Shown here in pieces: positions 17,742-27,943 of a DNA stretch of 64,000 nt. The notes beneath the pieces are model-generated. The model saw only the letters and a program-made list of their open reading frames with translations. It was not told where the DNA came from and ran no database searches. This DNA comes from Roseococcus sp. SDR. GTDB taxonomy: Bacteria; Pseudomonadota; Alphaproteobacteria; Acetobacterales; Acetobacteraceae. Made by a program: the position numbers and the translations under genes. The DNA is taken from the NCBI RefSeq assembly GCF_019083995.1, contig NZ_JAHRCU010000003.1:62001-126000 (forward strand). The letters are read 5' to 3'. Within the stretch, counting starts at the first letter, position 1; each line of letters begins with the position of its first letter.

Positions 17742-18319
17742 GGCAGCAGCAGCCCCTCCCGCATGGCGCGCTCATAAAGTGACTCGATCATGGGGGCGAA
17801 GGGTGGGCCGAGGTCAATTGCCGGTTGCATCCGCTTGAGGCTGCGCGCGCGGGTGAGGCCCACCTCGGCCCAGGCCGGCGCGCCGCATTCCACCTGCTGG
17901 GCGAAGCCCTGCAGCCGGTCGCAGCCCATGGCGAAGCGCGCCTCCGGCGTCTCCTGCGCCTCGAACTCGCGCCAGAGGGCATGCAGGCGCTGGCCGAGAT
18001 CCTCCGGCAGCATGCCGAAGATGCGCTGGGCCGCCGCCTCTTCGCGCGCCGCCTGGGTCAGCAACCCGGCCTCGTCGAAGGCGAAGGTGTCGCCCGCCTC
18101 GATCTCGATCACGTCATGGATCGCGATCATCGAGAGCACACGCGCCATGTCCGGCCGCGGCTCCACTTCCTCGGCCAGCAGCACCGCGATCAGGGCCACA
18201 TGCCACGCGTGCTCGCCCGCATTCTCGCGCCGCTCGCCGGTGCGTGAGGCGCGGAGCACATGCTTCAGCCGGTCGGCCAGCGCGATGAAATCAAGCAGCG
18301 CCGCCTGACGCGTGCTCAC
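17738..18319 (-). CDS. HD domain phosphohydrolase (YfbR/HDDC2-like)
   Basis: A 193-residue HD-superfamily hydrolase. Metal ligands are visible in [14 protein letters not shown] (His) and [14 protein letters not shown] (the HD pair), with a downstream Asp in MGCDRLQGF. The family includes 5'-deoxynucleotidases such as YfbR and human HDDC2. Its position directly after thyX, encoding thymidylate synthase, supports a role in deoxynucleotide balance. The start is GTG at 18319, overlapping the thyX stop by 4 bases. Confidence 0.9.
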   Translation of the reverse strand: MSTRQAALLDFIALADRLKHVLRASRTGERRENAGEHAWHVALIAVLLAEEVEPRPDMARVLSMIAIHDVIEIEAGDTFAFDEAGLLTQAAREEAAAQRIFGMLPEDLGQRLHALWREFEAQETPEARFAMGCDRLQGFAQQVECGAPAWAEVGLTRARSLKRMQPAIDLGPPFAPMIESLYERAMREGLLLP

Positions 18320-19254
18320 GCCGCGCGCCCCAGGACCTCCATCAGCTCACGCCATTCGCGCTTGGAAAGCCCGCTGGTCGCCTGCGTCACCTCCTCGCCG
18401 CCCAGCATGCGCCGCACGATGGCGAGCATCTGGGACGACATCATCACCGCGCCCATGCGGTAATCCGCGAAGGCCTCGTAGCTCAACGGCACCCAGGCCT
18501 TCACCGTCTCCAGCATCGCCTCGGCATAGACGCGGATCTCGTATTGCGCGTGCGAATCCGCGCGCAGGCTGAGGAAGTGCAGCAGGTTGTGCAGGTCGGT
18601 CTTCCAGTACCACTGGGTATAGGTGTTGAGCGTCAGGTTCATCCGCGCCAATTCGCGCGCGAGGCCGGAGCGCCCCTCATCCACCACCTGGCCGGCGTCA
18701 TCCTCGTTCAGCATCCAGGCGTAGTGATCATAGTTGCGGCTGGCGTCATCGCGCAGCAGGCGCAGCACCTCGGCCGCCTCCTCGCCCTCCAGCACATCAC
18801 CGCGGCCCTGGCGGTTGCTGCTGGACTGGGCGGCCAGCTGCGCTGGCTCGGGGATGTAGAACTCCCGGTCCATCACCGAATACCGCGCGGAATATTCGTT
18901 CACGTTCGCCGTGCGGTGCCGGATCCATTGCCGCGCCACGAAGATCGGCAGCTTCACATGGTACTTGATCTCGCACATCTCGAAGGGCGTGGAGTGGCGG
19001 TGCCGCATGAGGTAGCGGATCAGGCCGCGATCCTCATTGGCGGCCTTGGTCCCGCGCCCGTAGGAGACGCGTGCGGACTGCACGACCGCGCCGTCATCGC
19101 CCATATAGTCCACCACGCGGATGAAGCCGTGATCGAGCACGGGCATCACCTGGTAGAGCATGGCCTCGAGCGCGGGCACGGTGGCGCGCCGCGTCTCGGC
19201 CCGCGCCGCGCGCGCCTGTTCCAGTTCTGCCCGCTGGGCGTCCGTCAATGCCAT
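18316..19254 (-). CDS. thyX: FAD-dependent thymidylate synthase ThyX
   Basis: A 312-residue ThyX, which makes dTMP from dUMP using FAD, NADPH and methylene-tetrahydrofolate. The diagnostic RHRx7S motif is present as [11 protein letters not shown], followed by [11 protein letters not shown]. Other family segments are [19 protein letters not shown] and [17 protein letters not shown]. The ATG at 19254 ([10 protein letters not shown]) has an AGAGGA site 9 bases upstream and is preferred over the longer frame to 19335. It is the first gene of the leftward five-gene operon and diverges from the tmRNA gene. Confidence 0.95.
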   Translation of the reverse strand: MALTDAQRAELEQARAARAETRRATVPALEAMLYQVMPVLDHGFIRVVDYMGDDGAVVQSARVSYGRGTKAANEDRGLIRYLMRHRHSTPFEMCEIKYHVKLPIFVARQWIRHRTANVNEYSARYSVMDREFYIPEPAQLAAQSSSNRQGRGDVLEGEEAAEVLRLLRDDASRNYDHYAWMLNEDDAGQVVDEGRSGLARELARMNLTLNTYTQWYWKTDLHNLLHFLSLRADSHAQYEIRVYAEAMLETVKAWVPLSYEAFADYRMGAVMMSSQMLAIVRRMLGGEEVTQATSGLSKREWRELMEVLGRAA

Positions 19255-19349
19255 TGTCGTGATCCTCTGGTGGGCTGCATGTAGCGCAGGGCCACCGGGC
19301 GGGAAACGGGGCCCAGTTACGCTGGCAATCGGCAACGCGGGACCCTATG

Positions 19350-19660
19350 TTGGCGGGGTCAGAGGCGGCTCGCCGCCCCCGACTATGGCGATAAACGCAG
19401 CGTGGCATAAACGTGACGGACCCGGGGGCAGTGCCCGGCGTCTCCACCACTCCAACCTTCCTTGTCGGGAAGCGTGGCACGGGGACGAAACAGGCTCGAC
19501 GTGCGTGGTAAAGACGCTGCTTTTGCCCGGCATGGTACCGGCGTTATCGGACCAAATCACAAGTGCCAACGACAATGTCCGCGAGGACATGGCGCTCGCT
19601 GCCTAATAGGTAAGCGCGGTTCGGGGGGCACCGGGCAACAGAAGCCCCCCACTTTTTTGC
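19350..19660 (+). ncRNA. ssrA: Permuted two-piece tmRNA (ssrA); 5' and 3' limits approximate
   Basis: tmRNA rescues stalled ribosomes and tags the nascent chain for proteolysis. The gene is circularly permuted, as in alphaproteobacteria: the acceptor piece comes first and ends in CCA at 19447-19449, and the coding piece starts at 19481. The acceptor stem pairs GGGGACG (19481-19487) with CGTCTCC (19439-19445), giving 7 pairs with the third being G-U, the alanine identity element. The T arm has a CCGGG/CCCGG stem (19422-19426, 19434-19438) with a 7-base loop. A 31-base spacer (19450-19480) separates the pieces. The tag frame is at 19565. A GGGGGGC/GCCCCCC stem (19623-19650) closes the coding piece. 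Confidence 0.93.
19565..19606 (+). other. tmRNA proteolysis-tag reading frame
   Basis: Resume codon GCC at 19565 opens a frame encoding ANDNVREDMALAA, then TAA, with TAG directly after it. The 13-residue length, the ANDN start and the hydrophobic ALAA end match alphaproteobacterial SsrA tags (Caulobacter encodes ANDNFAEEFAVAA). The terminal Ala-Ala is the ClpXP recognition end. It is not an independent gene. Confidence 0.93.
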
Positions 19661-19673
19661 TTCGCAAAAAAGT
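19651..19673. terminator. Perfect A/T-rich hairpin after ssrA, likely terminator
   Basis: ACTTTTTTGC (19651-19660) and GCAAAAAAGT (19664-19673) form a perfect 10-pair inverted repeat with a TTC loop. It directly follows the G/C stem ending at 19650, so G/C stem plus T run reads as an intrinsic terminator for ssrA. Confidence 0.65.
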
Positions 19674-19683
19674 TGATTTTTCC

Positions 19684-20055
19684 GCCCTCAGACGCCGGGC
19701 GCGGCCTCCGGCCGCTTGGCTTCGGATCGCTGAAGCGATCCGGCTCGCCTATTCGGCTCGCATACGTCGTTGCCATGCCCTCAGACGCCGGGCGCGCGCT
19801 CCGCGCGCTTGGCTTCGGATCGCTAAAGCGATCCGGCTCGCCTATTCGGCTCGCATACGTCGTTGCCGTGCCCTCAGACGCCGGGCGCGCGCTCCGCGCG
19901 CTTGGCTTCGGATCGCTAAAGCGATCCGGCTCGCCTATTCGGCTCGCATACTTCGTTGCCGTGCCCTCAGACGCCGGGCGGCGACTCCGCCGCCTTGGCT
20001 TCGCAAAGCTGAAGCCTTGCGCCGGGCCTATTCGGCCCGCATCCTCGAAGCGCGC
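19684..20055. repeat. Four 93-bp tandem repeats carrying two hairpins each
   Basis: Copies start at 19684, 19777, 19870 and 19963, each opening GCCCTCAGACGCCGGGCG. Copies 2 and 3 differ at only one position; copy 1 differs mainly in one stem; copy 4 is diverged. Each copy has hairpin A (repeat positions about 17-33) and hairpin B (about 40-59). Stems change sequence between copies but keep pairing. Because 93 is a multiple of 3, frames stay open across the array, giving spurious 31-residue protein repeats. It fills the gap between ssrA and the dehydrogenase gene. Confidence 0.92.
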
Positions 20056-20075
20056 GCCAGGCTCGGGCTGTCCAG

Positions 20076-21131
20076 CTAGACCAGCGCCGCGCGGATCTCG
20101 CTCTCACTGATCCCGAGCCGCGTGGCGCAGGCCGAGAGGTCCCCCCAGGTCACGTCATCCAGCGGGATTCCCTGGGCCATCCGCTCCGCCTTGGCCCGCC
20201 GCTCCGGGTCACCCGGCAGCAGCACCCGGCCCGGCGCGCTCGCCTGCACATGGTCGCAGATCGCCTGCACCTCGTCCCCGAAGCCCGGATTCTCCTTCAG
20301 ACGCTCCGGGTCCAGCACGAAGCCCAGCATCCCGTTCACGATGCCCCGGTTGTTCGGGTTCTTCGGCTCATTCGTCCCGCCGCCGGTCAAGGCGCCCGCC
20401 AGGATCTCGCAGACCAGCGCGAGCCCATAGCCCTTATGCCCGCCGAAGGAGAGCAAGGCACCGCGCGGCCCCTGGCCATACATCACCGCCGCATCCGTGC
20501 TGGGCTCGCCCTCATGCGTCACCAGCGCGCCGGCCGGCACCGGCTTGCCCGCATTGAAGGCCACCTTCACCTTGCCGACCGCGATGGCACTGGTCGCGAA
20601 GTCCAGGATGATCGGCGCGGGCGTCTTCGGAATGCCGATGCAGATCGGGTTCGTCCCCATCCGCCCATCCGCGCCCCCGAAGGGCGAGACCACCGGCGCC
20701 CCGCTCACCGCATTCACGAAGAACAGGCCGATCATGCCCTCGGCCACCGCCATCTCCGCATAGGCGCCGATGCGCCCCAGATGATGCGTGTTGCGCAGCC
20801 CGAAGCAGGCCAGCCCATGCTCGCGCGCCACGGCGATGCCCGCGGCCGTCACCTGCCGCCCGGTCCATTGGCCATAGCCCATATGCCCGTCCCAGACGGC
20901 GAGCGAGCCGGCGCCGCCCACCTGCTCGGCCACCGCATTGGGCGTGATCAGCCCCTTCTCGGTGTTCTCCACATAGCGTGGCACGAGTTGCATCCCGTGG
21001 CTGTCATGCCCCTGGAGATTGGCCTCCACCAGATCCGCCGCCACCTGGCGCGCCACCTCGGGCGCGGCCCCCACGCGGGAGAGCATCCCCGCCACGAGAT
21101 CGGTCAGCTTGTCATGGGCAAGGCGGGGCAT
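20076..21131 (-). CDS. Malate/L-lactate dehydrogenase family (Ldh2/AllD) oxidoreductase
   Basis: A 351-residue member of the NAD(P)-dependent Ldh2/YlbC/AllD family, which oxidises 2-hydroxyacids such as malate, L-sulfolactate or ureidoglycolate. Family marks are GHDSHGMQLVPRYVE, HLGRIGAYAEMAVAEGMIG, FGGADGRMGTNP and LSFGGHKGYGLALVCEIL. This family is unrelated to classical LDH. The ATG at 21131 follows an AGGAGG site. The substrate is undetermined; the neighbouring sulfatase and Bug genes suggest organic acid or sulfonate use, which is weak inference. Confidence 0.93.
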   Translation of the reverse strand: MPRLAHDKLTDLVAGMLSRVGAAPEVARQVAADLVEANLQGHDSHGMQLVPRYVENTEKGLITPNAVAEQVGGAGSLAVWDGHMGYGQWTGRQVTAAGIAVAREHGLACFGLRNTHHLGRIGAYAEMAVAEGMIGLFFVNAVSGAPVVSPFGGADGRMGTNPICIGIPKTPAPIILDFATSAIAVGKVKVAFNAGKPVPAGALVTHEGEPSTDAAVMYGQGPRGALLSFGGHKGYGLALVCEILAGALTGGGTNEPKNPNNRGIVNGMLGFVLDPERLKENPGFGDEVQAICDHVQASAPGRVLLPGDPERRAKAERMAQGIPLDDVTWGDLSACATRLGISESEIRAALV

Positions 21132-21198
21132 GCGGCGTGGTTCCTCCTGAGATCCGGCGCGGATCGAACCACGCAAGCGCGGGTTCCGCCACCCAGGC

Positions 21199-21717
21199 TC
21201 AACTCACCTCGAAGCGGCACTCCGGCGCGCCCTCGGCGAAGCAGGCGACCTCCCGGCAGGAAGGGTCGCCTGAGCTGCCCAACGCCTCCAGCACATAGGC
21301 CATGCCGCCCGCGAAGCTGCCCTCGAAGACGTAGCAGACGCGCCGCCCCGCCCCCGCCCCATAGCCCAGCGCATAGGCCGAGTTCCGCACCACGATCTCG
21401 GCGCGCCCGGCGGCCGCGTCGAGCGAGGCGATCTCCACCTGCCCATGTCCACGCTGCGACATGCGCCTCAGATAGTGCCGAAAGGTGTCCTCTGGCCCCA
21501 GGCCATGCGTCTTTGCCTCGGCCCGGCACCATTGCAGCGCCGAGAGATGGCAGGATTTGTAGAGGATGGCGCGATAGGCCGGCACACCCATCGCCGCCTC
21601 GATGGTCTGCTGCATGTTCACCATGAAATGGCGCGGCAGATACATCATGGGCAGGCCGTTGGTGGTCCAGATCCCCGTCGCGGGGTCCACCTCGATCGGC
21701 ACTTCGGGGGCGGCCAT
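21199..21717 (-). CDS. V4R-domain-like (4-vinyl reductase type) protein
   Basis: A 172-residue protein whose C-terminal half resembles the V4R ligand-binding domain: a Gly-rich YALGYGAGAGRRVCYVFEGSFAGG turn split over two strands, then CREVACFAEGAPECRFEVS, the Cys-containing V4R signature. The N-terminal part (GLPMMYLPRHFMVNMQQTIE) resembles the DUF5943-type lead-in. V4R domains bind small hydrophobic molecules and can be regulatory. The gene ends the sulfatase transcription unit with only a 15-base gap, implying linked expression. Family assignment is moderate. Confidence 0.7.
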   Translation of the reverse strand: MAAPEVPIEVDPATGIWTTNGLPMMYLPRHFMVNMQQTIEAAMGVPAYRAILYKSCHLSALQWCRAEAKTHGLGPEDTFRHYLRRMSQRGHGQVEIASLDAAAGRAEIVVRNSAYALGYGAGAGRRVCYVFEGSFAGGMAYVLEALGSSGDPSCREVACFAEGAPECRFEVS

Positions 21718-21732
21718 GCTTCGCTCTCCTCG

Positions 21733-24000
21733 CTACTGGCGCGCCATCAGCGCCGCGCCGACGCCATCGCCATCCAGCTCCTGGTCATCATCCATCGTGA
21801 CGACGACCTTGGCGAGCTTGCCGGTGAACAGGAAGGGCGGCTCGTAGTCGGAGACGGGCGAGCCGCGGTCGCAGCCCACATCCAGCCCCGCCCAGGAGAC
21901 AAAGTTGAAGAAGCCGAGCCGGGTCTCGATCCGCCCCGCCGGCATGCCATCAATCAGCAGCGTGAATTCGCTGAGGCCCGGCCCGGTCGCGATGGTCGGC
22001 TTCGCCTCGCGCGTCAGCCGCCGCACGCGCAGCCCGACGATGTGATCGCCCGCCGGCACGGGCCGCTCCGAGGTCACCACCACATGCTCGCCGCCGATAT
22101 TCATGTCGTGCACCAGCCGCCCGCCGCGCAGATAGAGCGCATAGCCCGTGGTCGCATCGCCATGCGCGATCAGCACGCCCTCATCCCCGCCCTGGAAGCG
22201 CGCATGGGCGTCAATGCGGTAGCTGCGGCTGCGGATATCGGGCGCCACCTCCGTCGGCACATGGCCGACGCCCGCGTGGAAGACGTAGCGCTTGCGCGCG
22301 CCATGCACGCGCGCCGCGTTCTCGGCGAAGCGCTGGCGGAAGCGGTCATCCAGCGGCAGCACCTGGTGCTTGCGCGCCTCCTCCCACCAGAGCGCCACCA
22401 GCTCGCGCAGCTTCTCGGGATGCTGCGCGGCCAAGTCATGGCTCTCGGAGAAGTCGGTCTCGAGGTGGAACAGCTCCCAGCGATCTTCCTCGAAGGGCGT
22501 CTCCGGCGTGTGGTAGGCCACGGCCTTCCAGCCCTGATGGACCAGGCCGCGATGGCCGAACATCTCGAAATACTGCGGCACGGGCTTGGAGGGCGCCGCG
22601 GCGTCAAACAGGCTGGGCCTGAAGCTCACCCCCTCCAGCGGCATCTGGGCCACGCCATTGACGGTGGCGGGTGGCGTCACACCCACGATCTCCAGCAGCG
22701 TCGGCGTCAGGTCGCAGGCATGGACGAATTGGTGCCGCAGCTCGCCGCGCGCTGGAATGCCCTTGGGCCAGGAGATCACCAGCGGGTCGCGGATGCCGCC
22801 GCCATGGGTGTTCTGCTTGTAGCGGCGCAGCGGCGTGTTCGACGCCATGGCCCAGCCCAGCGGATAATTCGCGTAAGTGCCCGGCGCACCGATCTGATCG
22901 AGCCGCGCCATCTTCTCCGCCATCGTCTCCTCGCGCAGGTTGCGTGGCCCCAGCAGGTTCACGCCGCCGGTGGGCCCGCCCTCCTGGCTCGCGCCATTGT
23001 CGGAGAGCACCAGCACCAGCGTGTCCTCGCGCATGCCCGCCGCATCGAGGAAGGCGAGCAGACGGCCGATTTGCTGGTCCGCATGATCCAGCATGCCGGC
23101 AAAGGCCGATTGCAGCCTTGTGTAGAAGCGCCGCTGATCCGCATCGCATTCCGCCCAGGCGCCGACATCGGCATTGCGTGGCGGCAGCCGCGTGTCCGGC
23201 GGGACGATGCCCATCGCCTTCTGCCGGGCGAAGCGCGCCTCGCGCTCGGCATCCCAGCCCTGCTCGAACATCGGATCATAGCCGCGGATGAGATCGGCCG
23301 GCGCCTGGTGCGGCGCATGCACGGCGCCGAGCGCCACCCAAAGCAGCCAGGGCGTCTCCGGCAGTTCCGCCGCGTGGCCGGCGAGGAACTGGATGGCTTG
23401 GTCCACCAGATCCTCGGTCAGGTGGTAGCCCTGCTCGGGTGTGCGCGGCGGCGCGATCGTCGAATTGTCGCGCACCAGTTCGGGCGTGTACTGGTCCGTC
23501 GCCGCATCCATGAAGCCGTAGTAGCGGTCGAAGCCGCGCGCCAGGGGCCAGCCGTCGAAGGGGCCGGTGCTGCCGCTCTCGGTCAACGGCGTCACATGCC
23601 ACTTGCCCAGCATGTAGTTGCGATAGCCATGCGGGCGCAGCATCTCGGCGAGTGTCCCCGCCTCCTTCGCGATCTTGCCGCGATAGCCCGGATAGCCGCT
23701 GTCGAAATTGGCGAGACTGCCGACACCGGCCGAGTGATGGTTGCGACCGGTCAGCAGCGCGGTGCGCGTCGTCGAGCACATGGCGGTCGTATGGAAGCCC
23801 GTGTAGCGCAACCCCTGCGCCGCCAGGCCATCAATGTTCGGCGTGCGGATGGGCGAGCCGTAGCAGCCGAAATCCGAAAAGCCCGCATCATCGAAGAGGA
23901 TCAGCAGGATGTTCGGCGCCCCCTTGGGCGGCCGCGGGGCCGCGGGCCAGGCGGGCGTGGAATCCTTCACGCTGAGACCGATCTTGGGCGTCCCGCTCAT
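21733..24000 (-). CDS. Arylsulfatase (type I sulfatase) with CxTxR active-site motif
   Basis: A 755-residue alkaline-phosphatase-superfamily sulfatase. Metal ligands are at Asp37-Asp38 (LFDDAGFSDFGCYG). The formylglycine motif is C75-S-T-T-R79, followed by TALLTGRNHHSAG; the usual third position Pro/Ala is Thr. The central domain has SDNGASQEGG, typical of sulfatases. No signal peptide is evident, so a cytoplasmic enzyme is likely. The C-terminal 200 residues (YALYLRGGRLVHD, LLIDGMPAG) look like a beta-sandwich. The ATG at 24000 was preferred to upstream in-frame ATGs. A formylglycine-generating enzyme is not in the window. Confidence 0.93.
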   Translation of the reverse strand: MSGTPKIGLSVKDSTPAWPAAPRPPKGAPNILLILFDDAGFSDFGCYGSPIRTPNIDGLAAQGLRYTGFHTTAMCSTTRTALLTGRNHHSAGVGSLANFDSGYPGYRGKIAKEAGTLAEMLRPHGYRNYMLGKWHVTPLTESGSTGPFDGWPLARGFDRYYGFMDAATDQYTPELVRDNSTIAPPRTPEQGYHLTEDLVDQAIQFLAGHAAELPETPWLLWVALGAVHAPHQAPADLIRGYDPMFEQGWDAEREARFARQKAMGIVPPDTRLPPRNADVGAWAECDADQRRFYTRLQSAFAGMLDHADQQIGRLLAFLDAAGMREDTLVLVLSDNGASQEGGPTGGVNLLGPRNLREETMAEKMARLDQIGAPGTYANYPLGWAMASNTPLRRYKQNTHGGGIRDPLVISWPKGIPARGELRHQFVHACDLTPTLLEIVGVTPPATVNGVAQMPLEGVSFRPSLFDAAAPSKPVPQYFEMFGHRGLVHQGWKAVAYHTPETPFEEDRWELFHLETDFSESHDLAAQHPEKLRELVALWWEEARKHQVLPLDDRFRQRFAENAARVHGARKRYVFHAGVGHVPTEVAPDIRSRSYRIDAHARFQGGDEGVLIAHGDATTGYALYLRGGRLVHDMNIGGEHVVVTSERPVPAGDHIVGLRVRRLTREAKPTIATGPGLSEFTLLIDGMPAGRIETRLGFFNFVSWAGLDVGCDRGSPVSDYEPPFLFTGKLAKVVVTMDDDQELDGDGVGAALMARQ

Positions 24001-24129
24001 GTGGCCTTGTCCTTCCCTCTCCGTTGCCGTGAGATTGGCGGCGCCGCGCGCGGCATGCAACGCCATGCGGAAATGCTGGCTTTCGCGCGCGATCACGGCA
24101 CAATCGGAGAAAATACCCGGAGGAATCCC

Positions 24130-25089
24130 ATGACACCCATCATGCGGCGCGCGCTACTCGGCGGCTTGCTGGCCACGCCTGCCCTGGCGCAATCCGGCTG
24201 GCCCGAACGACCGGTGCGCGTGGTCGTTCCCTTCGCCCAGGGCGGGCCCATGGATCTCATCGCGCGGCTTTCCGGCGAACATTTGCGCGGCGCGCTGGGC
24301 CAGCCCTTCGTGCCGGATTTCCGCACGGGCGCTGGCGGCAATCTCGGCGCGCAGGCCGTGGCCCAGGCCACGCCAGACGGCCAGACGCTGCTCGCCACCA
24401 TCGACACGGTGATGACGGTGAACGCCACCCTCTATCCCCGTGCCGGCTTCGACCCGGTGCGGGATTTCACGCCGATCGGCCTGCTGGCCCGCATGGCGAG
24501 CGTCGTAACGGTGAACGCCGCCTTGCCGGTAACGGATCTCGCGGGGCTGGTGGCCCTCGGCAAGCAACGCCCCCTCACCTATGGTTCGGCAGGCGTCGGC
24601 GTGCCCGCGCATCTCTATGGCGAGTATCTCCGCCTCATCACTGGCGCGCAGCTGGAGCACGTGCCCTTCCGCGGCCTCGGCCCCGCCGTGACCGAGCTGG
24701 TTGCGGGCCGCATCGACATCGTCGTCGCCCTCATGCCCGGCGTCGCGGCGCATGCGGCCGAAGGGCGTCTGCGCGCGCTGGCGGTGACGGGCGGCCGGCG
24801 CTCGCCCTTCATGCCGGAGGTGCCCACCCTGTCCGAGACCATCGCCCCGGGCTTCGACACCGGCACCTGGTTCGGCCTCTATGGCCCGCGCGGGCTGCCG
24901 CCCGAGATCACCCTGCGCCTGAACCAGGAACTCGCCCGCTTCGCCGGCAGCGCCCCGGTGCGCGAGCGACTGGCGCAGCTCACCTTCGAGCCCGCGACGG
25001 CCACGCCCGAGGAATTGACGCAGCTCCAGGCGCGCGATGCGGCGAGCTGGGCGCGCATCATTCGCGAGGCGGGGGTTCGGGTGGAATAG
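24130..25089 (+). CDS. Bug/TctC family periplasmic binding protein (third of six)
   Basis: A 319-residue Bug receptor with signal peptide MRRALLGGLLATPALA-Q inside the first 20 residues. Family motifs: RPVRVVVPFAQGGPMDL, GAGGNLGAQAVAQATPDG and LTYGSAGVGVPAHLYGEYL. A GGAGGAA ribosome site precedes the ATG at 24130; an in-frame ATG at 24142 is an alternative. It diverges from the sulfatase gene across a 129-base gap, so one regulator may control both, and the receptor may import the sulfatase product. That link is inference. Confidence 0.93.
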   Translation: MTPIMRRALLGGLLATPALAQSGWPERPVRVVVPFAQGGPMDLIARLSGEHLRGALGQPFVPDFRTGAGGNLGAQAVAQATPDGQTLLATIDTVMTVNATLYPRAGFDPVRDFTPIGLLARMASVVTVNAALPVTDLAGLVALGKQRPLTYGSAGVGVPAHLYGEYLRLITGAQLEHVPFRGLGPAVTELVAGRIDIVVALMPGVAAHAAEGRLRALAVTGGRRSPFMPEVPTLSETIAPGFDTGTWFGLYGPRGLPPEITLRLNQELARFAGSAPVRERLAQLTFEPATATPEELTQLQARDAASWARIIREAGVRVE

Positions 25090-25098
25090 GCGGGGCGG

Positions 25099-25431
25099 TC
25101 AGTCGCTGCTGCTGCCGCCTTCCCCGCCATTGTCCCCGCTTTCGCTGGCCGGCGTCGCCTCGCCCGTGCCGGGCGGGTCGGACCAATCCACCCGGACCCG
25201 CTCGCGCGGCGTGCCATCGCGCAGCGGGTCCCATGGCGTGCCGGGATCGGTGGGCGGGGGTGCGGCAGGGTCATCCGGGCGCAGCCAGGTCACGATGCCA
25301 TAGGCCATCGCTGCGACAGCCGCGCCGGTTACGCCCATCGGCAGCCATTCCCCCGCGAGGAGGGACAGCACGAAAAGCCCGAGGAAAACGGCGCCGAAGC
25401 TCCCGAGGATCAGCACCCCGAGGAGGCGCAT
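25099..25431 (-). CDS. Small membrane protein with Pro/Ser/Gly tail, unknown function
   Basis: A 110-residue protein with two predicted membrane helices (about residues 2-24 and 30-50: LLGVLILGSFGAVFLGLFVL and GVTGAAVAAMAYGIVTW), then a hydrophilic tail rich in Pro, Asp and Ser ending GEGGSSSD. I recognise no family. Its start is 4 bases after the kdsA stop, so it probably ends the secG-pyrG-kdsA transcription unit. Position suggests an envelope role, not more. Confidence 0.65.
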   Translation of the reverse strand: MRLLGVLILGSFGAVFLGLFVLSLLAGEWLPMGVTGAAVAAMAYGIVTWLRPDDPAAPPPTDPGTPWDPLRDGTPRERVRVDWSDPPGTGEATPASESGDNGGEGGSSSD

Positions 25432-25434
25432 GCC

Positions 25435-26249
25435 TCAGCCCTTGCTGAGCTGGTCGAAGGCCTTGAGGCGCGCGATCAGCGCCGGCATCTCCCGCAGCGG
25501 GATCATGTTCGGGCCATCGCTCGGCGCCGCATCCGGGTTCTCGTGGCACTCGATGAAGACGGCGGCGACACCCACGGCGACGGCGGCGCGTGCCAGCACG
25601 GGCGCGAATTCGCGCTGCCCGCCGGAGGAACCGCCCTGCCCGCCCGGCTGCTGCACGCTATGCGTCGCATCATAGACCACGGGGTAGCCCGTCTCGGCCA
25701 TGATCGGCAGGCTGCGCATGTCCGATACCAGCGTGTTGTAGCCGAAGCTCGCCCCCCGCTCGCAGAGCAGGATGCGCTGGTTGCCGGTGGACGCGATCTT
25801 GGCGGCCACGTTCTTCATGTCCCAGGGCGCCAGGAACTGGCCCTTCTTCACATTCACCGCGGCCCCCGTCTCGCCGGCGGCGAGCAGCAGGTCGGTCTGG
25901 CGGGAGAGGAAGGCCGGGATCTGCAGCACATCCACCGCCTCGGCGGCGGGGGCGCATTGCTCGGCGGTGTGGACATCGGTCAGCACCGGCAGCCCCGTGC
26001 GCTCCCGCACCTCGGCCAGGATGGCGAGGCCTTCGGTGAGGCCGATGCCGCGCGCCGCGTTCACGCTGGTGCGGTTCGCCTTGTCGAAGGAGGATTTGTA
26101 GATCATCGGCACGCCCGCCTCGCGCGCCATGGCGGCGATGGCGTCGGCCATCTCCAGCGCATGCGCCCGGCTCTCGATCTGGCAGGGGCCGCAGATGAAG
26201 GCGAGCGGGCGCGTCTGCCCGATCACCAGGTCCCGGATGGTCACATCCA

Positions 26250-26250
<1 letters not shown>
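25435..26250 (-). CDS. kdsA: 3-deoxy-D-manno-octulosonate 8-phosphate synthase
   Basis: A 271-residue KdsA, condensing PEP with D-arabinose 5-phosphate to form KDO-8-phosphate for the lipopolysaccharide core. Typical segments are [67 protein letters not shown] and [15 protein letters not shown]. The Cys in GPC aligns with metal-dependent forms, although metal dependence also needs other residues. Its ATG overlaps the pyrG stop by one base (TGATG), so it is translationally coupled. Confidence 0.96.
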
Positions 26251-27893
<1,643 letters not shown>

Positions 27894-27943
27894 TCATAGC
27901 CACTTCCGTGGCCGTGTCACACCCCCCTAAATCGCAGGGCTGA

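Noticed and set aside
19684-20055. CRISPR-like array
   Set aside because: The units are contiguous 93-bp tandem repeats with no unique spacers, and no cas genes are in the window.
19462-20110. Two overlapping ORFs (145 and 205 codons) with 31-residue protein repeats
   Set aside because: They are translations of the tmRNA gene and the 93-bp DNA repeats. All frames stay open because 93 is a multiple of 3, and the stems show selection for pairing instead of protein.
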